NCBI GenBank assembly: GCA_016187925.1
Contig: JACPIS010000042.1
Span: 1 to 64,000 of the forward strand
Length of the DNA stretch: 64,000 bases
Direction of reading: 5' to 3'
Source of the DNA: Opitutia bacterium
Lineage (GTDB): Bacteria > Verrucomicrobiota > Verrucomicrobiia > Opitutales > Opitutaceae
The notes under the pieces are model-generated. The model made no database searches. It was not told where the DNA came from and was given only the letters and a program-made list of their open reading frames with translations. The position numbers and the translations under genes were made by a program. Positions 25,884 to 38,000 of this stretch are shown piece after piece; position 1 is the first letter of the stretch, and each line of letters opens with the position of its first letter.

Positions 25884-27554
25884 CTAGGAAGAAATTGGAG
25901 GGGCGGAGGTGAAAGGCGCCACGATCCGGTAGATGTAGCGGGTGTGGGTTTGATGGTATGAGTAGACGTTGGGTGCGGTGACCTCTTCAACCAGGGCGAG
26001 GGCCGGTGAATCGGTCGGGGACTCTTGCACGACAAGATCGCCCGAGGCAAGTTGGCCCCGGAGCGCCAGACGATGGAAAATCACCTTGGTCACCGCGATC
26101 ACGGCCAAGGATCTGTCCTCGACGAGTGGCAGAATGGTCGACTCGTCGGTCACCACCAAAATGATCCGGCTGCGGGGTGATTGGGTTTTGAGCCGGCGCA
26201 GATGTTCGCGCAGTTTTCCGGTGACGGGATTGGCGGAGGTCTCCAGGTTTTCGCGGTCACGCAGGGCGGCGATCACGGCGCTCGGGCCACGATTGAACGA
26301 CAGCCAGGGAGCCGCAAACGCACTGACCGCTGCGAGCGCGAGGAAACTCCAGTGCGCGGATCGACGCCAGGAGTAGTTTGTTTCCCACAGTGCGCAGGCG
26401 GTGGCGATGATGCCCAGCGCATACCAGCTGATCAGGTAGCGATTGGTCCAGCACGTGTAGCCCACGGTCAGACTGGTCAGTATGAGTCCGAACAAGGCCG
26501 CCGCGCCCAAGCGCCACCAGACAGCCTTGGGCCTCCAACGCAGCCCGGCGCAGAGCATCGCGGCCATCGCGAGGGTGCCCAGCGGACCAAATCCGCTCAG
26601 CTCTTCCATGCCCGATTGCGTGAGAAAGAGAGTTCGGTCCGGGAAGCGTGGATCAGTGCCGGCATCGGTCAGCCCGGTGTGAGCCAGTACCCAGCGCGTC
26701 GCGTCGTTGAGACGGGAGACCGCGCGTTGCCCGTCGCTGAAGTCGGTCGGGCCGACGTACACGCTGCCGGCCACGTGGCGGAGGAAATTTGCGATGCCAC
26801 CGCGAACCCCGTCGTGATTGGCCAGACGGTGGAGCAGGGGAGGCGGACCCAGAGGATGCCCGAACAGCCGCGCGGACTCGACATAGGTCTCTACGCTGCC
26901 GAACAGCAACAACACGCCGGTCAAGCCGCCGAGGAAACGTAGCGACAACCGCCGGTCGTGGCGCAGCTCCCAAAGCGTCCAGAGCGAAAGCACGGCACCG
27001 TAAAGCAGGCCGGGGGTCTTGGCCCCGGTCATGAAGCCAACGGCCAGCGCCATCCAGACGAGATGCCAGCTGCTCTTTTCCCGGCGCCAACGCCAGCGGG
27101 CGTAAATCCACAGCGCCCCGGCGAAGAGCATGGCGATGTCGTTTTTAGTGCCGACCGCCTGATAGACCAGACAGGGCAGGGCCAACAGGCCCAGAACCGC
27201 CATCCAGGCGGCGTCTTCGCCGAATCGCGCCCGCATCATTCTCTGCACCACGTAGCAGGTCCCGGCCAGACACAGAAAACTTGGGAGCGCATAGCCCCAG
27301 CCGGCGAAGAGAAACGGCAGATGGACGGCGTCAAACGTCCAGGGGAAAATCACGTGGAAGACACTCGTGAAATAGTCGTTGTCGAACAGCCCGCCCCGCA
27401 TCGCCAGCTCCAACCGGGCCAGATTGTACATCTGCGAATCGATCGTCGTGACCGGTGCCACGAGGGCGTAGATGCCCCAATAGACCAGCGCGCCCCAGAC
27501 GCAGGCGCGGGCGATACGACCGATGGCGGGCAAAGGCGGGAGGGCCGTGATCAT
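25884..27554 (-). CDS. Polytopic membrane protein, glycosyltransferase-39/ArnT-like
   Basis: A 556-aa integral membrane protein with about ten or more predicted helices spread over residues 12-425 and a soluble C-terminal domain (about 430-556). Asp39 in the first external loop (VTTIDSQMYNLARLE), the conserved acidic/aromatic pattern YFTSVFHVIFPWTFD, and the helix layout resemble GT39/GT83-type lipid-linked-sugar transferases, but motif evidence is weak. Its ATG overlaps the stop of the 45-aa micro-ORF (ATGA), indicating coupled translation. It is flanked by 31-bp direct repeats, suggesting it was inserted next to the EVE gene. Confidence 0.6.
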   Translation of the reverse strand: MITALPPLPAIGRIARACVWGALVYWGIYALVAPVTTIDSQMYNLARLELAMRGGLFDNDYFTSVFHVIFPWTFDAVHLPFLFAGWGYALPSFLCLAGTCYVVQRMMRARFGEDAAWMAVLGLLALPCLVYQAVGTKNDIAMLFAGALWIYARWRWRREKSSWHLVWMALAVGFMTGAKTPGLLYGAVLSLWTLWELRHDRRLSLRFLGGLTGVLLLFGSVETYVESARLFGHPLGPPPLLHRLANHDGVRGGIANFLRHVAGSVYVGPTDFSDGQRAVSRLNDATRWVLAHTGLTDAGTDPRFPDRTLFLTQSGMEELSGFGPLGTLAMAAMLCAGLRWRPKAVWWRLGAAALFGLILTSLTVGYTCWTNRYLISWYALGIIATACALWETNYSWRRSAHWSFLALAAVSAFAAPWLSFNRGPSAVIAALRDRENLETSANPVTGKLREHLRRLKTQSPRSRIILVVTDESTILPLVEDRSLAVIAVTKVIFHRLALRGQLASGDLVVQESPTDSPALALVEEVTAPNVYSYHQTHTRYIYRIVAPFTSAPPISS

Positions 27555-27688
27555 CGCAGGATCAGGATCAAGCGGGACAGCAGGGAAAACAGCATCAGGC
27601 CGCCGAGGATCGCGTAAGGCAGATTCTCTGGCTCCCGGACGGCTTGCAGCGCGCGGCGCAGATGCTGGGCGATGGATTTAATACTCAC
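27551..27688 (-). CDS. 45-aa membrane micro-protein upstream of the membrane gene
   Basis: GTG-initiated frame with a basic amphipathic N-terminus (KSIAQHLRRALQAVREPEN) and one hydrophobic C-terminal helix (ILGGLMLFSLLSRLILIL). Its TGA overlaps the ATG of the 556-aa membrane protein. GAGGA sits very close to the GTG, so the exact start is uncertain. The 4-bp overlap and a membrane-protein-like composition support a real gene, possibly an accessory subunit. Confidence 0.5.
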   Translation of the reverse strand: MSIKSIAQHLRRALQAVREPENLPYAILGGLMLFSLLSRLILILR

Positions 27689-27753
27689 TCCTCAATCAAT
27701 GGGTTTTCCTCGAGGCAATGCTGCAGGCCATGAAACTGTTCACATCGGGCGCG

Positions 27754-27784
27754 GCCAGTATTGCGTTGTCATTGAAGGAGTCGT
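27754..27784. repeat. 31-bp direct repeat, right copy
   Basis: Second copy of the repeat at 25843-25873, with two mismatches (positions 20 and 22). It lies 19 bp before the 44-aa membrane ORF and is in the same orientation as the left copy. Confidence 0.9.
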
Positions 27785-27802
27785 GTGGTTTCTCATGCGC
27801 CG

Positions 27803-27937
27803 ATGGAGCCGGAGCAAGATCCTGAACTAGCCAAGAAAGCGCACCGGGCGCAAATGATCCTTTACGGGGTCATGCTGCTCTTTGCGATCCTGCCTTTCGT
27901 GCTGCTCTGGTTGCTGCGCCGGGGTGTGTTCAACTGA
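27803..27937 (+). CDS. 44-aa small membrane protein
   Basis: The frame MEPEQDPELAKKAHRAQMIL followed by a single hydrophobic helix (YGVMLLFAILPFVLLWLLRR) and a short tail GVFN. The arrangement, acidic then basic N-terminus and a C-terminal helix ending in Arg-Arg, is typical of small bacterial membrane proteins. It ends 6 bp before the PIN-TRAM gene, so the two are probably co-transcribed. No strong ribosome binding site is visible. Confidence 0.55.
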   Translation: MEPEQDPELAKKAHRAQMILYGVMLLFAILPFVLLWLLRRGVFN

Positions 27938-27943
27938 GCCAAC

Positions 27944-28957
27944 ATGAACAAGACGATCGTCGCCGTCCGCCTGATTTTCTTCGCCATCTGCATCGTCGGC
28001 AGCTGGCTCGTCTGCTACACGATTCAGGAGTGGGACCGCTTCCGCTGGCTCGCCATGCTGATCGGTGCACTGATCGGCGCGTTCGTGATCCTCGTCGACG
28101 TGCTGCTCAAGGGGTTTTCACTCCGCGGACTGACCGCCCTGACCTTCGGCCTCGCGATCGGGGCACTCGCGGCGTGGCTCGTGGGCTCCTCGCCGCTGCT
28201 CGAGCAGGGCGATCCGCAGGTCATCTATCTGGTGCGCCTCGCGCTCTTCATCATCTGCTCCTACCTCGGCGCGGTGATGGCCCTGCGCGGACGCGATGAG
28301 TTCAACCTCGTCATCCCCTACGTGCGCTTCGTGCCGCACGAGGTCGACGTGCCGCTGGTGGTCGTCGATACGAGCGCGCTGATCGACGGCCGCATCGCCC
28401 GCGTGTGCGAGACGCATTTCCTCGGCGCCGCGCTGATCATCCCGACCTTCGTGCTCACCGAGCTGCAAAACATCGCCGACTCGCCCGACGCCGTGAAGCA
28501 GGCCCGCGGCCGCCGCGGCCTCGAGGTGCTCAACGAGCTGCGCAAGATCAAGCACCTCGACATCCGCATCCACCAGAGCGATCTCACCCGGCGCGCCGAC
28601 ATCGAGGCCAAGCTCGTCTTTCTCGCGCAGTCGATGCGCGCCAAGCTGCTCACCACCGACTACAATCTCGCCAAGATGGCCGAGTTCCACGGCGTGCAAT
28701 GGCTCAATCTCCACGCCCTCGAGAAGTCGCTCCGCCCGGAGCTGGTCATCGGCGAGAGCGTCGAGGTCGAGTTGTTGAAGCCGGGCAAGGAGGAGGGCCA
28801 GGCCGTCGGCTACCTTGCGGACGGCTCGCTCGTCGTGGTGAACAACGGCAAGCCGTTCCTCGGCAAGCGCGTCTCGGCCGAGATCATCGGCGTGCTCCCG
28901 ACCGCCGGCGGCAAGATGGTCTTCGCCAACCTGCTCGGCGCCGCCGACGCAGCCTGA
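27944..28957 (+). CDS. PIN-TRAM membrane protein (YacL-like)
   Basis: A 337-aa protein. Four predicted transmembrane helices fill residues about 5-112, then a PIN nuclease domain (about 135-255) with active-site acidic residues in VVVDTSALIDGRI, TELQNIADSPD and LLTTDYNLAK, then a TRAM RNA-binding domain (about 270-330, GESVEVELLKPGKEEGQAVG...). This is the exact layout of the YacL family, membrane-tethered putative RNases found across bacteria. Substrate unknown. It follows the 44-aa membrane protein closely. Confidence 0.9.
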   Translation: MNKTIVAVRLIFFAICIVGSWLVCYTIQEWDRFRWLAMLIGALIGAFVILVDVLLKGFSLRGLTALTFGLAIGALAAWLVGSSPLLEQGDPQVIYLVRLALFIICSYLGAVMALRGRDEFNLVIPYVRFVPHEVDVPLVVVDTSALIDGRIARVCETHFLGAALIIPTFVLTELQNIADSPDAVKQARGRRGLEVLNELRKIKHLDIRIHQSDLTRRADIEAKLVFLAQSMRAKLLTTDYNLAKMAEFHGVQWLNLHALEKSLRPELVIGESVEVELLKPGKEEGQAVGYLADGSLVVVNNGKPFLGKRVSAEIIGVLPTAGGKMVFANLLGAADAA

Positions 28958-29070
28958 GGCAGACTGTGGCGCGCCGGGCGTTGCCGCTGGGCGGCGTAAA
29001 CCTTCTTGTCACCAGGCCGTCGGTCCAATCTGCTGGGGAACGGGCCGCCCATATAACTCGGAGGGAATCC

Positions 29071-29544
29071 ATGAAGACCATTGTTGCGTTGGTTTGGTTG
29101 GCCGGCTCGGCGCTGGTCGCGCATGCGACGCAGGCCACGATCACGGCGTATCGCTTCGTTGACATCAGTTTCGAGGCGATGCGCAAGCTCACCGCAGAGG
29201 AGTGTCAGGCGCGTTATCCGCAGTTGTGGACCTTCACCTGCGACCTGCCGCTCAAGCAGGAAGTCAAGGCGTCCCAGACGACGAACGCACATTCAGCCAC
29301 CGTCCAGCTCTACGCCGAGCCCGACGCCCAAGAGCCGACGAAGACTTCCGTCAAGTGCCAGGTGGATGACGAGATTAAGCGTGCCGTCACCGCCAATAGC
29401 ATCTTGCGTCTGCAAACCCGCATGTCGCTGCCCAGCGGCAAGCCGGTGATTTTGTTCGGGGCCTTTTCCAACTCGGGCAAAGTGGGCGAAACGAAATCCG
29501 AGGCGCTGCTCTACGTGATGCAGCTGGACGAAAAGAAGCGCTGA
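29071..29544 (+). CDS. Hypothetical secreted protein, 157 aa
   Basis: A signal peptide (MKTIVALVWLAGSALVAHA) and a good Shine-Dalgarno (GGAGGG, 7 bp before the ATG) support the start. The mature part contains two Cys residues close together (EECQARYPQLWTFTC) and one later (VKCQVDD), allowing a disulfide. The sequence from SKVGETKSEALLYVM-like residues to the end is beta-rich. No family recognised. It lies between the PIN-TRAM gene and the YtrA-type operon without clear linkage to either. Confidence 0.7.
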   Translation: MKTIVALVWLAGSALVAHATQATITAYRFVDISFEAMRKLTAEECQARYPQLWTFTCDLPLKQEVKASQTTNAHSATVQLYAEPDAQEPTKTSVKCQVDDEIKRAVTANSILRLQTRMSLPSGKPVILFGAFSNSGKVGETKSEALLYVMQLDEKKR

Positions 29545-29651
29545 GTGGCCCAGACTGAACCCGCGGTCAGGTATTGCACGTGGCCACGGTGTCCGCCGCC
29601 TGCCGGGCGGGCAAAAAATGTTCGTTAGAAGAAAAAACTTGCCGTCCTAGC

Positions 29652-29672
29652 TGTCCTAGTTCAACTAGAACA
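29652..29672 (+). promoter_or_regulatory. Operator-like palindrome before the GntR-family regulator
   Basis: CTAGTTCAACTAG (29656-29668) is a perfect odd palindrome extended by one mismatch on each side (TGTC/AACA). It ends 2 bp before the regulator's ATG, so bound protein would block initiation. Autoregulation by the YtrA-type repressor is inferred from position. Confidence 0.6.
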
Positions 29673-29674
29673 GA

Positions 29675-30058
29675 ATGCTTCCGTTCTCCATCGAGTTGAA
29701 ACCCGGCCTGCCGATTGCGGAGCAGGTGGTCTTCGCCGTGAAGAAAGCCGTGGTCGCGGGGCAGCTGAAGCCCGGTCAGCCGTTCCCGTCGGTGCGGATC
29801 GTGAGCCAGGAGCTGAAGATCAATCCCAACACCGCGCACAAGATCGTGGCGGCGTTGGTCGCTGAGGGCGTGCTTGTCACGACCCCCGCGGTCGGCAGCG
29901 TCGTGGCCGAGCACGCCGCCGGCGACCGCCAGCAACGCGCTGATCTCCTCGGCGACGAACTGGAGCGTGTCGTCGTCGAGGCCAAGAAACTCGGGCTGAC
30001 GCTGGACGAGGTCCAGGCAGGACTCGCCGCCCATTGGAAAAAACTCGGGAGAAAATGA
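29675..30058 (+). CDS. GntR-family transcriptional regulator, YtrA type
   Basis: A 127-aa regulator. The N-terminal winged helix (about 8-75) has the GntR pattern: PIAEQVVFAVKKAVVAGQLK, PSVRIVSQELKINPNTAHKI and a wing LVTTPAVGSVV. The short C-terminal helix pair (about 85-127) is the truncated dimerisation domain that defines the YtrA subfamily. It is the first gene of an operon with the ABC ATPase (4-bp overlap) and permease, the standard YtrA arrangement. It probably represses the operon through the upstream palindrome. Confidence 0.92.
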   Translation: MLPFSIELKPGLPIAEQVVFAVKKAVVAGQLKPGQPFPSVRIVSQELKINPNTAHKIVAALVAEGVLVTTPAVGSVVAEHAAGDRQQRADLLGDELERVVVEAKKLGLTLDEVQAGLAAHWKKLGRK

Positions 30059-30981
30059 CTTACCCCATGAATATCATTGAAACCAACCGACTCACCCGCC
30101 GTTTCTGGCGCACTGAGGCTGTGCACGATCTGACCCTCACGGTGCCCGAGGGCAGCGTCACGGCGCTGCTCGGCCCCAACGGGGCGGGCAAGACGACGAC
30201 GCTGAAGCTGCTCATGAACCTGCTCACGCCCACCGCAGGGACGGCCCGGGTGTTCGGGGTGGACAGCCGCCTCCTCGGTGAGCGCGAACGCGCGCAGATC
30301 GGTTACGTCTCCGAGAACCAGCAGCTGCCGGACTGGATGACCGTACGCCAGCTACTCGACTATTGCAGGCCGTTCTACCCGGGGTGGGACCGCACGCTCG
30401 AAACGCAATTGCTGCAGCGGTTCGACCTGCCGCCCGAGCGCAAACTCAAGCAACTCTCGCGCGGCATGCGCATGAAGGCGGCACTGCTGTCCTCGCTGGC
30501 CTATCGCCCGCGCCTCATCGTGCTCGACGAGCCGTTCAGCGGCCTCGACCCGCTCGTGCGGGACGACTTCGTGCGCGGCATCCTCGAGGTCTCCGCCCAA
30601 GGAGATTGGACGGTGCTCATCTCCTCGCACGACATCGAGGAGGTCGAGCGTCTGGCCGACCGGATCGCCGTGCTGGATGCCGGCCGCTTGCAGTTTGCCG
30701 AGCCTACCGAGGCGCTGCTCAACCGTTTCCGTCGCGTGGAGGTCTCCTTGCCGCGCGCGGTGTCCACCTCCGGAGACTCGCCCGCCGACTGGCTGGAGCT
30801 GGAGCAGCAGGACGGGCTCGTCCGGTTCGTCACGTCGCAATACCACCCGGATGAAACCGAACAGCTGTGCCGGGCGCGTTACCCGGAGGCGACGGTCACC
30901 GTTCGCGCGATGGCGCTGCGCGAGATTTTTATCGTTCAGGCCCGCGGCGGCCACCGCACCGAGAAAGGGATCCTCGCATGA
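30055..30981 (+). CDS. ABC transporter ATP-binding protein
   Basis: A 308-aa ATPase. Walker A GPNGAGKTTTL near residues 42-52, Q-loop in YVSENQQLP, signature in KQLSRGMRMKAALL, Walker B LIVLDEPFSGLDPL and switch His in ISSHDIEEVER. The C-terminal 70 residues are an extension typical of CcmA/YtrB/drug-exporter ATPases. The start is taken at 30055 because it overlaps the regulator stop (ATGA) and follows GGGAG; ATG 30067 is an alternative. It couples by a second ATGA overlap to the permease. An exporter role is expected; the substrate is unknown. Confidence 0.93.
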   Translation: MTYPMNIIETNRLTRRFWRTEAVHDLTLTVPEGSVTALLGPNGAGKTTTLKLLMNLLTPTAGTARVFGVDSRLLGERERAQIGYVSENQQLPDWMTVRQLLDYCRPFYPGWDRTLETQLLQRFDLPPERKLKQLSRGMRMKAALLSSLAYRPRLIVLDEPFSGLDPLVRDDFVRGILEVSAQGDWTVLISSHDIEEVERLADRIAVLDAGRLQFAEPTEALLNRFRRVEVSLPRAVSTSGDSPADWLELEQQDGLVRFVTSQYHPDETEQLCRARYPEATVTVRAMALREIFIVQARGGHRTEKGILA

Positions 30982-32633
30982 AACTCATCTGGCATATCGC
31001 CCTGAAGGACCTCCGGAAACACTGGCTGCCCGCCGCCTTCTGGGTGCTCCTGATTGCGGGCAAGGTCGCTGTGAATGTCTGGATGCTCTCGCCCGCCAGC
31101 GCGGATCCGGAGTGGTTCGACCGGATGAGATCGGCAAACGGGGTGCTCATCGGGATCGAGACTGTCGTGAGCTGTCTCCTCACCGCCGCCGTGGTGTTGG
31201 AGGACGCCGTGGTCGGTTCGAATCTGTTCTGGGTCACGCGGCCGATTGCAGGCGGTCTCTTGCTGGCGGCCAAGTTACTCGGGCTTGGCCTGTTGTTCTA
31301 CGTCGTCCCCGTGCTGGTGTGGCTGTCGTGGTGGCTGGCGTGTGGGTTTGGCGTGCGGGACATGTCTGGCGCGGTCGCCGCTCTCTGGCTGATGCAGACG
31401 GCGGTGGTGGTGCCGGCTTTCGTGCTGGCGACGCTGGTCGGGCGCAGTGGTCGGTTCCTGCAGGTGGTGTTGATCCTGCTGGCTGGCTTTGTCACCATCG
31501 CCAGCGTCCTGTCCGCTCGCGCGCATGCCGAACCGGTTGTGCCGGAGACCCTGGCGGAGATCCGGATTTGGCTTGGCGTGGGGCTTGCGGGTTTGACGGC
31601 GGTGGCGGTCGCCTGGCTGCAATATACCACCCGCCGCACGCGCCGGTCGGTGGTGTTCGCTTGCGCCGGCTGTGCGGCGGCTTGGGGCAGTGGCACCGCC
31701 TGGCCGTGGGACTTTGCCCAATCGCGGAACCCTCAGCGGCCTGATCTGGCCGGCACCGAGCCGGTGCGTCTGGAACTCCGGCGCGCGGCCTACGCAGAGA
31801 AGTCCTATCGGCGCCTGGCTCCCGATCAAAAGGAGGTGACGTTGGAATTTGCCGCTACGCATCGCGCCCGTGAACTCTTGCTCGATGACGGCCGGGCCGT
31901 CGTGACGCTGCGCTGGCGTGACGGCACGAAGTTCAGGCAAGAGGTCCGGTTGTGGACACAGCCGGACGCGTTCCTGCCCAAACAGGTGGGATTGCCGGGA
32001 CTGGCTACGGTGACCGATCCGGAGACGAAGCGTTATCGGGAGGAACGGCTGGCCAACCGCCGCCCGCAGCCGGAAAAAATGTCTCCCTACGAACCCGCGC
32101 AGTCGTTGAGCGGGACACTCCTTATTCCCGCCACCCTGGCGCAGCGCTTCGCCGAGGAGAAGCCCTCCTGCTCGGTGAGCGCCACGTTGCGTTTTTCCCG
32201 GCCGGTGGTCCGACTCGAGATGCCGGTCGCTCATGGCAAAAGCCGCTCGGGTGATGCCTTCCGGGCGCGGATTGTGGCGACAAAAACGGTAGAGATCCCG
32301 GGGCGCACGCCGGGCAACGAAGAGGAAGTCGTCGTCGTATTCACACGCCTGCATGGCACGAGTCGCACGGTGCTCTTTGTCGTTCAACGCTCCACTGGCT
32401 ATGTGAACTTCCCTAGCGGTATGGGTGAGCAGCCTTTCTATGTCCATGCCTGGTTCAGTTCTGCGCGCAGCGTCCTGCACTACAGGACGCCAAAGGTCAG
32501 GCGAGGCGAGCAGTGGGTGCCGGCGCCGGGCAGCGAGCAGGCGTTCTCCTTGATCGCAGTCACCTACGACCGGGCAGGCGAGGCTCGCCGCCAATTCGAG
32601 TTGGCTGAGTTTCCCTGGAACGCCGCCAACTGA
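30978..32633 (+). CDS. ABC transporter permease with large soluble C-terminal domain
   Basis: A 551-aa protein. About six membrane helices occupy residues 15-255 (PAAFWVLLIAGKVAVNVW, LFYVVPVLVWLSWWLACGF and others). A soluble domain of about 290 residues follows (from about 260), rich in beta-strand patterns, without recognised family. Family permeases paired with YtrA usually lack so large an extension. The start overlaps the ATPase stop by 4 bp. The soluble part would lie outside the membrane if six helices are right, and could take part in ligand binding (inference). Confidence 0.8.
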   Translation: MKLIWHIALKDLRKHWLPAAFWVLLIAGKVAVNVWMLSPASADPEWFDRMRSANGVLIGIETVVSCLLTAAVVLEDAVVGSNLFWVTRPIAGGLLLAAKLLGLGLLFYVVPVLVWLSWWLACGFGVRDMSGAVAALWLMQTAVVVPAFVLATLVGRSGRFLQVVLILLAGFVTIASVLSARAHAEPVVPETLAEIRIWLGVGLAGLTAVAVAWLQYTTRRTRRSVVFACAGCAAAWGSGTAWPWDFAQSRNPQRPDLAGTEPVRLELRRAAYAEKSYRRLAPDQKEVTLEFAATHRARELLLDDGRAVVTLRWRDGTKFRQEVRLWTQPDAFLPKQVGLPGLATVTDPETKRYREERLANRRPQPEKMSPYEPAQSLSGTLLIPATLAQRFAEEKPSCSVSATLRFSRPVVRLEMPVAHGKSRSGDAFRARIVATKTVEIPGRTPGNEEEVVVVFTRLHGTSRTVLFVVQRSTGYVNFPSGMGEQPFYVHAWFSSARSVLHYRTPKVRRGEQWVPAPGSEQAFSLIAVTYDRAGEARRQFELAEFPWNAAN

Positions 32634-32645
32634 TCCGCTGCCGAT

Positions 32646-35018
<2,373 letters not shown>

Positions 35019-35099
35019 GAGGCGGAGCGGCACACATGGATTCGTCGCCTCCTGCTGAACGCAAGAAGGATTGCCGGTAATCCTCCGCCGGGTTGCGGC

Positions 35100-38000
35100 T
35101 CAGACCGGTTGGTGTGCCGCCGCCGAGGCCGGCTCCGCCGCGCCGTCCTCCGGGCCGGGGGGCGGCAGCAGGCTGTACAGGACGGGCGTGACGAGCCGGG
35201 AGAGCAACAGCGAGCTGAGCAGGCCGCCGATGATGACGATGGCGAGCGGCGAGTAGAGGCCGGCGCCCTGCACGGCCAGCGGCAGCAGTGCGCCGAGGGC
35301 GGTCAGCGTCGTGAGCACGATGGGCAGAAAGCGGATTTCGCCGGCCTGCTCGATGGCCTCGCGCAACGGCACGCCGCGGGCCCGGAGCTGGTTGGTGAAG
35401 TCGACCAGCAGGATGGAGTTCTTGATCTCGATGCCGACGAGCGCCACGAAGCCGACGACGGCGGTGAACGAGAGCGAGTTGCCCGTGAGCCAGAGCGCGA
35501 CGAGGCCGCCGATCACGCCGAGGGGAATGACGGAGGCGACGATGAACGTGCCGCGGAAACTGCGGAACTCGAGCACGAGGATGGCGAGGATGCCGAACAC
35601 GGCGATGACGATGGCGGTGCCCAGACCGCCGAAGCTCTGCTTGCGGCTCTCCACCTCGCCGCCGAACTCGTAGCGATAGCCGGAAGGCCAGTCGAGGCGG
35701 CGCAGGGCGGCGTCGACCGCCTGCGTGGCCTTGTCGACGTTGACGCCGTCCTGCACGAAGCTCGTGACGGTGACGCAGCGCTCGCGCAGGTAACGCAGGA
35801 TGACGGCGGGAGCGGAGTCGAACTCGAGGCTGGCGACCTGCGCGAGCGGCACGAACGCGCCGCTGGCGGTCTGCACGGAGATCTTCTGCCACTGCGTGAG
35901 GTCGGCCCGGTCGCCGCGGGGAAGGGCGAGCTGGATGTTGTATTCGTCGCCGTCGTCCTCGCGGTAACGGGCGACGTTCAGCCCGGCGAGGGCAAGCCGG
36001 ACGGCGCGGTCGATCTCGGCGTCGGGCACGCCGAGCAGCGCGGCGGCCGGCCGGTCGATGCGCACGCGGAGATCGGTGCGCCGGGTGCGGACGGGATTGT
36101 TGACGTTTTCGCTGCCCTTGGTCTGCCGGAGAACCTCCTCCGCGCGGGCCGCCAGGCGCGCGAGCTCGTCGAGGTCGTCACCGAAGATGCGGACGGCAAT
36201 GGGCGCCTCGATGGGCGGGCCGTTTTCAAATTCGCGCACGAGGATCTGCGCGCCGGGAATCCCTTCGAGCCGCTGCCGGAGCCGGGCGAGAATGACGGGC
36301 GTGCGCGAGTCGCTGGCCAGGGCGGGCTTCACCTGCGCGTAAATCTCGCCGACATTGGGTTTCTGCTCTGCCGGGGGGACGTTGTAGTAGATGAACGGAT
36401 TGCCGTGGCCGACGTTGGTGAACCACCAGTCGATCTCGGGCGTGGTGCGCAGCGCGTCCTCGATCTGGCGGGCGATGCGGTCGTTGGCGGCGAGACTGGC
36501 GCCCTCGGGCGCCTCGAATTTGATCAGGAATTGCGGCGTGCCGGCCTTGGGGAACAGGCTGAAACCGATGACGGGCACCAGGGCCAGCGAACCGGCGAAG
36601 AGCAGCGCGGCGCCGAGCAGTGTCTTTCCGCGGTGCTGCATCACCCAATGCAGGAGCGGCCGGTAGGTGGTGTGGATGACGCGCGTGAGGGCGCGGAGCA
36701 GCGCGTTGCCTTCGGACTCCTCGCGGCCGGTGAGCACGCGGCTGGCGAGGAAGGGGATGATGGTCAGCGCCACGACGAGCGAGGCCAGCACGGTGAACTC
36801 GACGGCCAGCGGCAGCGTGCGGATGAACAGGCCCGGTCCGCCCGGCAGCATGAGCAGCGGCAGAAAGGCGAAGAGAAGCGTCGCGGTCGTGCCCAGCACG
36901 GCGACCGAGATCTGATTCGTCGCCTGGATGGCGGCTTCCTGCGGCGGGTAGCCGGCGCGGCGGAAGCGTGCGATGTTTTCCACGACCACGATGGAGTCGT
37001 CGACCAGCAGACCGAGCGCGATGACGAAGCCGACGATGGAAAGCTGGTTGAGCGTGTGGCCCGCCGCCTCGAGCGCCGCCACGCCCATCGCCAGCGAGAG
37101 CGGGATGGACAGCGTGACGAGGAGCGCTGCGCGCCAGCCGAGCGGCGCGACGGTGAGCATCACGAGCGCGATGGCGATCAGCAGGTCGTTGCGCAGGCGG
37201 CCGAGGCGGCGGTCGATGTTTTGCGCCTGCTCGAAACCGACCGCGAGCCGGATGTCCCCCGGCAGCGTCGGACGGAACTGGTCCAGCGCCGCGTGCAGGC
37301 CCTCGGTCACGGCGAACACGCTCCGGCCCTGCTGCGCCTGCACGGTCACGAACACGGCCCGCTCGCCCTTGAACCGGCCGATGTGCTCCTGGTCCTCGTA
37401 ATCCCAGCGCACGTCGGCGATGTCGCGCAGGCGGACGGCGACCGAGCCGTTGCCGGTCACGGGCGTGTCCTTCACTTCGTCGAGCGAGGTGTAGCTGCCG
37501 CTCGTCTTGACGGTGAAGCGGCGGCCGCCGACCTCGACGGCGCCGCCGGGCAGATTGATGTTGGCGGCGTTGATCGCCTCGATGATGCGCGAGACGGGGA
37601 GGTGGAGCTGGGCGACCTTGTCGAGGTCGAGCGTGATGCGGACCTGCTTGTCGGGGTAGGCCCATTTCTCGGCCTTGCGCACGCCGGGCACGGCTTCGAG
37701 GCGCTTGCGGAGGGTTTCCGCGGCATCCTGCATCCGCGCGAAACTCGCGTCGGGTGACACGAAGGCCAGTTGCATGATGGCGAGATGGCTCGTTTGGTCA
37801 TGGCGCGTATCGAAGTACGTGATGCCCGCTGGCAGCGTCGGGCGCACCTGGTTGACCTGCCGGAGCACGTCGTCGTATTTGCGGTCGGTGTCGATGCCGT
37901 ACTTGAACTCGGCGGCCACGGCCACGACGCCGTCGCGGATGGTCGTCTGCAGCTTGGTGACGTCGTCGAGCTCCTTGATCGCATCCTCGAGCGGGCGGGC

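Noticed and set aside
25884-27554. Firm call of the membrane protein as an ArnT/PMT glycosyltransferase
   Set aside because: Helix layout and an early Asp are suggestive, but I could not place the full motif set, so it is given only as '-like'.
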